NCBI RefSeq assembly: GCF_017427765.1
Contig: NZ_JAFRSC010000023.1
Location: 1 to 64,000 of the forward strand
DNA length: 64,000 bases
Origin: Methanobrevibacter sp.
GTDB taxonomy: Archaea > Methanobacteriota > Methanobacteria > Methanobacteriales > Methanobacteriaceae
Direction of reading: 5' to 3'
Below are positions 18,089 through 24,829 of this stretch, piece by piece. Within the stretch, counting starts at the first letter, position 1. Every line of letters begins with the position of its first letter. Made by a program: the position numbers and the translations under genes. The notes beneath the pieces are model-generated. The model was not told the DNA's origin. It did not search any database and was given only the letters and a program-made list of their open reading frames with translations.

Positions 18089-19888
18089 TTAGCCCAGCAA
18101 TGAAAATGCCTGTTTTCTGATGTCTTCGGGAAAACTGTCATCCGAAGATATTTTAGTTAGCTTTTCTATATTTTCGGGATTTTTTAGCTCATCGAGACGT
18201 ATATTGAAAAGCAGACTTTCAAGCTTTCCTTCAGCTTCACATCTCACATAATAATTATAATCATTTAAAGCCATGTCTTTTAGGGTTTCGATATCATCAA
18301 TATCTGAAATCTCACGAATGCGGTCTTTCCAGGTTCTTAAATCATTAATCTGATTTTTAACCGCATTTTTAACATCCCTATCACCGTTTCGATAGATTTC
18401 CTCAAGGACATTTTCATCACTTATCCTTTTAATATCATTCCAGAGAGATTCCAGTCTCTTTAAAGCGGCACGCCTTACCTCTTCACTAACATCATCAACC
18501 GCAATTTCATCGAGAATATTCTTTTGTGATAATTTTGAGGTTGCCTCTTTTCTTATATCCTCATCACTGTCTGTTAGTGCAATACTATTTAATGTGCTTT
18601 TAAAAGCGATACCATCCAGAGAACCTCCAATTGCTAATTTGCGGTTGCTTAAAATATAATTATTTATCAGCCTTTCTTTTTTGATGTTTTTAAGAGCCTG
18701 AAGTCTGGAATCTTTATCTGAAAGATTATCTGCAAGGTCAATGAGGTCATTTGTCTTTGAAATTGCCATAATTGCACTAATGCGAACATCACCTGCAGGT
18801 TCTGATAAAGCAATATCATGCAGAATCGAGTCAAAAAGATAATTTGAATCATTTAGATTTGACATCCTTTTAACTGCCTGAAGACGAATTTCAGGAAAAT
18901 CACAAGCTGAAAGATCCTTTAAAAATTCATGGTTAGTGATTTTTGAAATAGCTTTTAGAACTGTCTTATTTGCCTTCAAATTATTTTTTACATAATCAAT
19001 AAGGACATCTTCATCATCTACCTTACTGACAGCTTCAAAAAGAATATCCAAGTCATTACAATTTTTTATCAAATTAATCAGTATCGCCTGATTTTTAAAA
19101 TTGGCATTTGCGACAGCTTCACATCTGAGTTTATCATCTGTTTCGTTTAGAACAATATCTTCGAGAAAAGACTCATCAGTGATGAAATTCAATGCCACAA
19201 TCTTTTCGTATTCATCAAGGTTATCATAAACGCCTAAAAAGTAGCTATTGAATTTAAAATAAGTATTTTTAGCCAATTCCGGCAAACGGGAATGCATTGA
19301 CGGTTTGAAAATCATCTTTAAAAACGAATATTCATCAGGGATTTTACCGCAGGCGCAGTATCTGTTGAATTCATCACTATCGCCTAAAATTATCTGTGAT
19401 AGCGTATCCAAGTTATCCATATTCGGATTTTGAATGGCTTCAAGGCGTATGAATTTATCTTCACTATTTAATGCAAGTTCATTTAAGATATTAACATCCC
19501 TAATTTTAGAAATGACCTGACGGCGAAGGTCTCCACCACATCCTGACTCTAAAACATGACAAAAGACATCCTGACTGGCATCATCCAAATTTTTACAGGC
19601 CAACAAACGAACATTGTCGTCTGGATCATTTAATGTGAGATGGCTTAAAAGAGATTTTTTCTCATCTTCACTTCCCAAATCATCATCGATAATATGATTG
19701 AGACAGGCAAACCTTAAATGAGCTGAAGGATTGTTTAAGCATTCATCATATAGGAAATCCTTATCTTCAATAAGCTCCTGCGCTTTAATTTTAACGGTTA
19801 TGCTGGAATCATTTAAAAAAATATCCTTAAGTGCAGATTCATCAGTGATTTTTTCGAGATTTAGACAATCGCTACCAAAAGAATGCAT
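18089..19888 (-). CDS. HEAT-repeat protein, 599 residues
   Basis: Built almost wholly from helical repeats of about 25-30 residues, with the pattern L..IAL.D....VR..A...L seen some fifteen times (for example DSDEDIRKEATSKL and DDVSEEVRRAALKRL). This is the HEAT or PBS-lyase-like fold, normally a scaffold for protein-protein contacts. No signal peptide, membrane helix or catalytic motif is seen. It starts ten bases after the stop of the small HEAT gene at 19898, so the two are co-transcribed. GATGAT, one mismatch from GGTGAT, precedes the ATG. It lies just upstream of the HD-RyR pair; a link in function is possible but unproven. Confidence 0.7.
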   Translation of the reverse strand: MHSFGSDCLNLEKITDESALKDIFLNDSSITVKIKAQELIEDKDFLYDECLNNPSAHLRFACLNHIIDDDLGSEDEKKSLLSHLTLNDPDDNVRLLACKNLDDASQDVFCHVLESGCGGDLRRQVISKIRDVNILNELALNSEDKFIRLEAIQNPNMDNLDTLSQIILGDSDEFNRYCACGKIPDEYSFLKMIFKPSMHSRLPELAKNTYFKFNSYFLGVYDNLDEYEKIVALNFITDESFLEDIVLNETDDKLRCEAVANANFKNQAILINLIKNCNDLDILFEAVSKVDDEDVLIDYVKNNLKANKTVLKAISKITNHEFLKDLSACDFPEIRLQAVKRMSNLNDSNYLFDSILHDIALSEPAGDVRISAIMAISKTNDLIDLADNLSDKDSRLQALKNIKKERLINNYILSNRKLAIGGSLDGIAFKSTLNSIALTDSDEDIRKEATSKLSQKNILDEIAVDDVSEEVRRAALKRLESLWNDIKRISDENVLEEIYRNGDRDVKNAVKNQINDLRTWKDRIREISDIDDIETLKDMALNDYNYYVRCEAEGKLESLLFNIRLDELKNPENIEKLTKISSDDSFPEDIRKQAFSLLG

Positions 19889-19897
19889 TTAAATCAT

Positions 19898-20317
19898 CTA
19901 TTCAAGATACAGCTCTTCCAATCTCTTGAAACTTGCTTTTTTAACAGTCTCGTCATCATCATTTTTAATGATGTCAAGCAACACTTCATCATCGGCTATT
20001 TTTTCGATAGCTGCAATCCTAACATATGCTTCCGGATGATTTTTGGCAAGATCAATGAATTGTCCAACATCCTTTTTGGAGGTAACTTTAATATATTCCT
20101 TGTTTTTTGTTGATTTTATCCAATCCTTTTCAAAATGCCAGTTGGTATTGTCCATTGTCATTACATCCAAAACAGAATCCCCGTAACGGTATTCATAGTT
20201 TTCAGGTCTGTTAAGGTTGACGTTATCATCCATGTATTTTGCTTCCACCTGCTGATGTGATTCTATATTTTTTATCAGAAGCTTTACCGAATCAACACGC
20301 CTTATATCAAAATCCAT
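19898..20317 (-). CDS. small HEAT-repeat protein
   Basis: 139 residues from the ATG at 20317. AAGGTGA lies six bases upstream, and the apparent GTG start at 20326 is part of that ribosome binding site. The N-terminal ~85 residues are not recognised. The C-terminal ~55 residues make one to two HEAT-type repeats (HPEAYVRIAAIEKI and DDETVKKASFKRLEEL). The downstream gene continues in the same repeat style, so the pair may descend from one protein, but each has its own start and stop. Function unknown. Confidence 0.6.
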   Translation of the reverse strand: MDFDIRRVDSVKLLIKNIESHQQVEAKYMDDNVNLNRPENYEYRYGDSVLDVMTMDNTNWHFEKDWIKSTKNKEYIKVTSKKDVGQFIDLAKNHPEAYVRIAAIEKIADDEVLLDIIKNDDDETVKKASFKRLEELYLE

Positions 20318-20365
20318 TATTTTCACCTTGTTTTAAAATTTGTAATTTCAAATTAATAGACTTTA

Positions 20366-21589
20366 TCATCTGTTTAAAATTTTTAAGAGATATTTATAAA
20401 CCGGAAAACCAACATATCGAATAAATGATACCAAATATTTAAATCCAGGATATTCAAATTCCTTTTTAACCTTTTTAAGCTCAGATATGATGTCCAGCTT
20501 TTGCGGGCATTTCCTCAAACACTTGCCGCAACCGTTACACAATCCCGCATTTCCGGCTTTGCCCATTACTCCTCCGACATACTGGAAATAGTCAATTAAA
20601 GATTCATTGAACATTCCGTTATGCTCAAAGAGATACTTTTCATTGTAGATTTTTAAACACTCGGGAATGTTTACTCCCCGAGGACACGGCATGCAGTAGC
20701 CGCATGTGGAACAGTTGATTTTAAGGGAATTTCTCAAAACCCTTTTAACAAGCTCGACTGTTTCCATCTCTTCAAATGACATTGACATCGGAGCGGTTTT
20801 GCTGGCAATGGCTATATTTTCATCAATCTGTTCGATGGAATTCATTCCTGAAAATACGCAGGTGACATTTCTGTTATTTAAAACCCACCTTAATGCCCAT
20901 TCAGCATTGGACCTGTCGGGATTTGCATCTTTAAAAATCTTTTCGGCTTCAGACGGCATTTTTCCTGCAAGAATTCCACCTTTTAAAGGTTCCATTACAA
21001 AAACGCCTATTCCTTTTGATGCCGCATATTCAATGCCTTCCAAACTGGCCTGAACATTCTCGTCAAAGTAATTATATTGGACCATTACGACATCCCAGTC
21101 ATAGCCGTCAAGAACTATTTCAAATTCCTCACGCGGACCGTGGTATGAAAATCCGACATGCCTAATCTTACCTTCACTTCGTGCCTTGTTTAAAAATTCA
21201 ATCAGACCCTTTTTCAAAAGCCTGTTCATAGCCTTTAAATCAACTGAATGGATTAGATAATAGTCAATATAGTCTCTTTTGAGGCGGTCCAGCTGTTCTT
21301 TTAATGCATTTTCCATATCCTCATATTTTTTGATGTGAATGGCGGGCATCTTGGTTGAAATCATCACCTTATCCCGGTATTCACCCTGAAGGATTTCTCC
21401 TAAAAACTTCTCGCTGTCACCGTAAAGATAAGCAGTGTCAATGAAATTGATTCCGTTGTCGATTGCATGATAAATCTGTTTTTTTGCAAGTTCACGATTA
21501 ATTTTTCCGTTTTTTAAAGGCAAACGCATTGCCCCAAATCCTAAAGGTGAGATTTCATCACCAGTCTTTTTAATTAATCGGTTCTGCAT
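20366..21589 (-). CDS. aldo/keto reductase with C-terminal 4Fe-4S domain
   Basis: 407 residues. An AKR TIM-barrel (1-~285) carries the catalytic set: Asp51 and Tyr56 in DTAYLYG, Lys80 in MISTK and His114 in YLIHS. A C-terminal ferredoxin-like domain has two Cys clusters, CSTCGYCMPC and CNGCGKCLRKC, typical of methanogen and clostridial 'aldo/keto reductase plus 4Fe-4S' proteins. These are predicted oxidoreductases acting on an unknown carbonyl or alcohol, with the clusters possibly linking to ferredoxin. It follows galU by 41 bases and precedes the HEAT genes by 48 bases on the same strand, so it could sit in one transcript with them. Confidence 0.9.
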   Translation of the reverse strand: MQNRLIKKTGDEISPLGFGAMRLPLKNGKINRELAKKQIYHAIDNGINFIDTAYLYGDSEKFLGEILQGEYRDKVMISTKMPAIHIKKYEDMENALKEQLDRLKRDYIDYYLIHSVDLKAMNRLLKKGLIEFLNKARSEGKIRHVGFSYHGPREEFEIVLDGYDWDVVMVQYNYFDENVQASLEGIEYAASKGIGVFVMEPLKGGILAGKMPSEAEKIFKDANPDRSNAEWALRWVLNNRNVTCVFSGMNSIEQIDENIAIASKTAPMSMSFEEMETVELVKRVLRNSLKINCSTCGYCMPCPRGVNIPECLKIYNEKYLFEHNGMFNESLIDYFQYVGGVMGKAGNAGLCNGCGKCLRKCPQKLDIISELKKVKKEFEYPGFKYLVSFIRYVGFPVYKYLLKILNR

Positions 21590-21630
21590 AAAAATCTAAA
21601 TAAAAAAAGAGTATAGTTATTTAAAAATAA

Positions 21631-22485
21631 CTATTCGTATTCGTTAATTATGAATTTCATATATTCAATCAAATCGTCCTTGGACTCTTCGTCATCCATT
21701 GCAAATTCAATTGAAGTTTTAAGCCATTCGAAACGGTTTCCTATATCGTAGGTTTTTCCTTCGAATGTTACGCCGTAAATGGCATCCAGCTTTTGAAGAG
21801 CATCTGTAAGCTGAATTTCTCCGCCGACACCAGGTTCGGTTTCGTCAATTTTATCGAATATTTCAGGTGCCAAAACGTAACGTCCCATAATGGCCAGATT
21901 TGACGGTGCCTGGTGAGCCAGTGGCTTTTCAACAAGCTTTTCAATATTATAAACATTATTTTCCACTTCGGTTCCTTTAATGATTCCGTATCTTTCCACC
22001 TTTTCTTTTGGAACTTCCTCAAGTGAAATTGCAGATGCATTGTATTTCTCATAAACATCAATCAGCTGTTTGGTACAAGGAGTAGGACCTTTGGTAATTG
22101 AATCTCCAAGAAGTACTGCAAACGGCTCTCCGCCGATATGCTTTTTAGCGCAGTAAATTGCATCCCCAAGACCTTTCTGCTCTTTTTGTCTGACATAACA
22201 GATATCGGCCAAATCAGTGATTGCACGAACTTGCCTTAAGCGGTCATCTTTTCCCGCACTCTGCAAGGTCTGTTCAAGTTCAAATGACTTATCAAAGTGA
22301 TCTTCAATAGATCTTTTATTTCTACCGGTTACAATCAGTATATCATCAATTCCTGAAGCCACAGCCTCTTCTATAACATACTGGATTGTCGGTTTATCAT
22401 AAACAGGCAACATCTCTTTTGCTTGTGCCTTAGTAGCAGGTAAAAATCTAGTACCAAAACCCGCTGCCGGAATTACAGCCTTCAT
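21631..22485 (-). CDS. galU: UTP-glucose-1-phosphate uridylyltransferase
   Basis: 284 residues, full length for GalU. It makes UDP-glucose from UTP and glucose-1-phosphate, feeding surface glycan and pseudomurein sugar pathways. The N-terminal nucleotide-binding loop is intact (AGFGTRFLPATKAQAKEMLP, residues 7-26), as are VLLGDSI and the sugar-binding VEKP region. GGTGAT lies seven bases before the ATG. It is the first gene of the run 22485 to 18089. The terminator of the small surface protein gene lies upstream. Confidence 0.95.
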   Translation of the reverse strand: MKAVIPAAGFGTRFLPATKAQAKEMLPVYDKPTIQYVIEEAVASGIDDILIVTGRNKRSIEDHFDKSFELEQTLQSAGKDDRLRQVRAITDLADICYVRQKEQKGLGDAIYCAKKHIGGEPFAVLLGDSITKGPTPCTKQLIDVYEKYNASAISLEEVPKEKVERYGIIKGTEVENNVYNIEKLVEKPLAHQAPSNLAIMGRYVLAPEIFDKIDETEPGVGGEIQLTDALQKLDAIYGVTFEGKTYDIGNRFEWLKTSIEFAMDDEESKDDLIEYMKFIINEYE

Positions 22486-22638
22486 AATTTATCACCATAA
22501 TAATTATTTAAATAATATTATAATTTTAATCTATTAAATAGGTTATGAAAAAAACTAATTAGCACAACACCAAAAACCGACTGTTTTAGATGACTGTTCA
22601 AATCGGCATTTTGAAATTAAAAAACAAGGAGAATAGAA

Positions 22639-22656
22639 GTGCTGGCGAACCAGCAC
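22639..22656 (-). terminator. perfect hairpin terminator of the small surface protein
   Basis: Seven-base stem GTGCTGG / CCAGCAC around a four-base loop, about 25 bases beyond the stop codon at 22681. It is followed on the minus strand by a T-rich stretch (CTTGTTTTTTAATTT). Its GC content stands out in an AT-rich spacer. Confidence 0.75.
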
Positions 22657-22680
22657 TAGATAACATATGAGTTCAAAGTT

Positions 22681-23109
22681 CTATTTTTTTCTGGAAATCA
22701 CGACTGTTGCACCGATACCTGCACCAACTGCAAGCAATGCTAAAATCGGATTACCTGTAGCCAACATTGTGTGAGCGGTAGCAGTGGCATTAGTAGCGTT
22801 TCCAGTTGCGTTTCCAGTTTCATTGATAGTTACGTTACTAGGGGCGCTTTGGAATAATGGACTTTCTGCCATTGCGTCTTCAACTGTAATGTTGGCATCT
22901 GTTTGGTTTTCTGCAGGTTCGCCTGCTGCCAGTTGAGAGTGAGTGCTGTCAGGATCGGTTATTGAATCATCAGTGAGTCCATAATCATTATCCGGATATT
23001 GGCCCACATCCAATCCTTCGGGATTTGCGGCATCCACCACACATACGACACATGCAGATGCAATAACACAAAATACTGCAAACAATGTTAATTTTTTTGT
23101 ACTGTCCAT
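22681..23109 (-). CDS. small secreted protein with sortase-like C-terminal tail
   Basis: 142 residues from the ATG at 23109; GGGTGAT lies six bases upstream and contains the GTG at 23118 that would otherwise look like a start. Signal peptide about 1-28, a middle part rich in Thr, Asn and acidic residues with several N-x-S/T sites, then a tail of ATGNP, a hydrophobic stretch of about 18 residues and RKK at the very end. That order (T-G, hydrophobic span, positive end) is the layout of a cell-wall sorting signal, although LPxTG itself is absent. It could equally be a simple membrane anchor. Probably a small abundant surface protein; function unknown. It has its own promoter and terminator. Confidence 0.6.
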   Translation of the reverse strand: MDSTKKLTLFAVFCVIASACVVCVVDAANPEGLDVGQYPDNDYGLTDDSITDPDSTHSQLAAGEPAENQTDANITVEDAMAESPLFQSAPSNVTINETGNATGNATNATATAHTMLATGNPILALLAVGAGIGATVVISRKK

Positions 23110-23192
23110 ATTTATCACCCTTTATAACAAATTGAATCGAGCGCATTTGAGAAATCAACTCTCTTTGCACAAGTAATTATATGAATAAGCCC

Positions 23193-23224
23193 ATATATAA
23201 AGTTTTTCGAATGTAAGTGCTTAC
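23193..23224 (-). promoter_or_regulatory. TATA box and palindrome upstream of the small surface protein gene
   Basis: On the minus strand ACTTTATATATGG forms a TATA box at about 23193-23204, giving a leader of roughly 60 bases. Just upstream, at 23213-23224, lies the palindrome GTAAG-TG-CTTAC, well placed for a dimeric regulator. Both the box and the palindrome are visible; regulation is inference. Confidence 0.45.
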
Positions 23225-23650
23225 TTGCATCTTTAAATTATTAAATAATAAATTTAAAAGCCAATTATGAAAAAATATTAGATTAGTAAGATAAACATTG
23301 AAATTTAGGAATTATTAGACATTTAATCCAAGTCAACATAAAACGCAAAGATGACATGACCAATCGATCCAATTACAAATAACAGCACAAAAATGAGTTT
23401 ATATTAAAAAAATAGCTTTAAAATTGAATAAGGACAAATTTGCATTAACAAATTTTGACACATCCCTATCCAACATACAAATTTGGTCTGCAATATGCAG
23501 TCTACATCTAATAAGATGTTACTAAATTATATCAATTTTCAAATATATAAACCTTTCTAAAATCTATCTTTAGTTAATTGAAGCATCAATTCATAATTAA
23601 AACAAAATTATATGATGAAAACAATATTTATTTTAAAAAATAGTAAATAT

Positions 23651-23657
23651 TATATAG
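23651..23657 (+). promoter_or_regulatory. TATA box before the candidate RNA
   Basis: TATATAG on the plus strand, within AAATATTATATAG. It would start a transcript near 23678, just before the first inverted-repeat arm (AAAACGCC). Confidence 0.35.
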
Positions 23658-23677
23658 TTTTAAGTAAAAATAATTAT

Positions 23678-23979
23678 TTCTAAAACGCCAATAAAAAAAA
23701 ATACAAATTTGGTGTTTTAATGAATGGAAAAAAACATTATATTAAAAACACTCCTAACTTAGGAGACCTTGAAATATGACAGTCAAAAATATAGTGCTTG
23801 CCATCTCTTACTTATTTCTGGCAAGCTACTATCTATTGTTGGCTATTGAATTGATAGCCTAACAACATATGTGTCGAATGGGAAGCCTAGTTGGGCAATC
23901 CAAAATTTTCCAATTTGATGATTTGACAATTTAAATGAAAATTGGTTTTAATAGGTGTTTTATAGCTTCCTTTTTTTAC
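23678..23979 (+). ncRNA. candidate structured RNA of about 300 bases
   Basis: The core (23791-23910) is about 38% GC by hand count, clearly above the flanks. It holds strong stems: AAAACGCC / GGTGTTTT (23682-23689 with 23711-23718); CTCCT / AGGAG (23751-23755 with 23761-23765); CTTGCCA / TGGCAAG (23797-23803 with 23819-23825); and TTGTT-GGCTAT / ATAGCC-T-AACAA (23836-23846 with 23854-23865). A TATA box lies 25 bases upstream and a run of seven T ends it at 23971-23977. I do not recognise it as a known RNA family. The opposite strand could be the active one, or the region could be a decayed mobile element. Confidence 0.45.
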
Positions 23980-24010
23980 ACATAGACATTATTTCCATTC
24001 TAAAAACGCC
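23711..24010. repeat. 300-base segment bounded by imperfect inverted repeats
   Basis: The left end (GGTGTTTTAATGAATGGAAA, 23711-23730) matches the reverse complement of the right end (23991-24010), which reads GGCGTTTTTAGAATGGAAAT, with only a few differences. A third, partial end-like copy (TTATTTCTAAAACGCC) sits at 23674-23689. I found no clear target-site duplication and no transposase, so this may be a MITE-like relic or the closing stem of an RNA. Confidence 0.4.
23776..23862 (+). CDS. possible 28-residue membrane peptide
   Basis: An ATG lies ten bases after AGGAG and opens a 28-codon ORF (MTVKNIVLAI ... IELIA) that is almost entirely hydrophobic, as expected of a tiny single-helix membrane protein. 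The AGGAG is the right arm of a CTCCT/AGGAG hairpin, so translation could be masked. The ORF lies within the candidate RNA and its codons overlap the two main hairpins, so it may be chance. No database check was possible. Confidence 0.25.
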   Translation: MTVKNIVLAISYLFLASYYLLLAIELIA

Positions 24011-24065
24011 AAAAAATATCAAATAATAATCTCAATATTAATTTTCTAAAGATATAATCAGATAG

Positions 24066-24149
<84 letters not shown>

Positions 24150-24207
24150 ATAAAACAAAAGTAGTTATAAAAAAATATATTTTTTAACTTATATATAGTT
24201 AACGATT

Positions 24208-24621
24208 TTAGCATAGTTTTATAGTAACTTCCATGATTTTTTCATTTTTTAAATCATCAATCAAGTTTAAATCAAGATCTCTGGCTGCCTTATCTGCCCT
24301 AATCATCAGTGTTCTTGAGCAGGTATAATCACTTTTCCTTATTACAATATCTGTTGGATGTGTTAAAGTCAAATCCTCATGGCCCCAGCCGGTTATTTCA
24401 TCATACCCTTTTTCTGTTTTAAGCTCCACGATTATTTTAGTTTCAGGATTTGCAATTTTGTCCTTGAACTCAGTGGGAAAGTTAAGCATGGTTTTGTCCA
24501 TGTCAACACCTATGATGCAGTCAGCAGCAGGACCTATTTCACCGTCCTTTGTAATTTCAAAAGTTGATTTGTGATTTGAAGTTACATTTTTATGACCTTT
24601 AGTTAGGATTTTAAAAATCAT
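24208..24621 (-). CDS. DUF371 family archaeal protein
   Basis: 137 residues, close to the full length of DUF371, a small family found across archaea. Conserved-looking features are the N-terminal GHKNVTSNHKSTFEIT, the GPAADCIIGVD stretch and the central GWGHEDLTLTHPTD. No signal peptide or membrane helix, so it is cytoplasmic. No function is established that I know of. It begins with ATG and lacks an evident ribosome binding site in the AT-rich leader, so it may be leaderless. It is a single gene between tRNA-Leu and the adhesin array. Confidence 0.85.
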   Translation of the reverse strand: MIFKILTKGHKNVTSNHKSTFEITKDGEIGPAADCIIGVDMDKTMLNFPTEFKDKIANPETKIIVELKTEKGYDEITGWGHEDLTLTHPTDIVIRKSDYTCSRTLMIRADKAARDLDLNLIDDLKNEKIMEVTIKLC

Positions 24622-24807
24622 ATTATTATTTTAGATGAAAAAACTAATAAAATTTTTCATGGCAAATGCTCACAATAACGATTGATAATTTTAATAGTTA
24701 CACTGAATAACATTAAAAATATTAAAGAAAACTATAATAAAAATAAAGACATTATGAAAAATAAAATATTAAAATAGCCAAACCTATATGAAGAGAATAG
24801 AATAAAT

Positions 24808-24829
24808 GAAGTTTGAATAAAAACTTCTA
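24808..24829 (-). terminator. hairpin at the stop codon of the adhesin at 24827
   Basis: GAAGTTT / AAACTTC pair around a short AT loop, overlapping the stop codon. T-rich sequence follows on the minus strand. Weaker than the other adhesin terminators. Confidence 0.4.

Larger units (their letters stand above)
23119..24065. other. 947-base gap: promoter, palindromes, candidate RNA
   Basis: The left part (23119-23225) is the leader and promoter of the small surface protein. From 23225 to 23640 I see only AT-rich sequence with two short palindromes: CTGCA-ATA-TGCAG at 23488-23500 and ACATCT-AATA-AGATGT at 23504-23519. A 13-base word, ATACAAATTTGGT, occurs at 23475 and again at 23701. From about 23650 to 24012 lies a candidate structured RNA. 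The right end leads to the tRNA-Leu gene. Confidence 0.7.

Noticed and set aside
19889..19897. HEAT genes as one frameshifted gene
   Set aside because: The downstream ORF has its own ATG with a GATGAT site and the join cannot be restored by a simple one-base change that I can see; left as two genes, though not settled.
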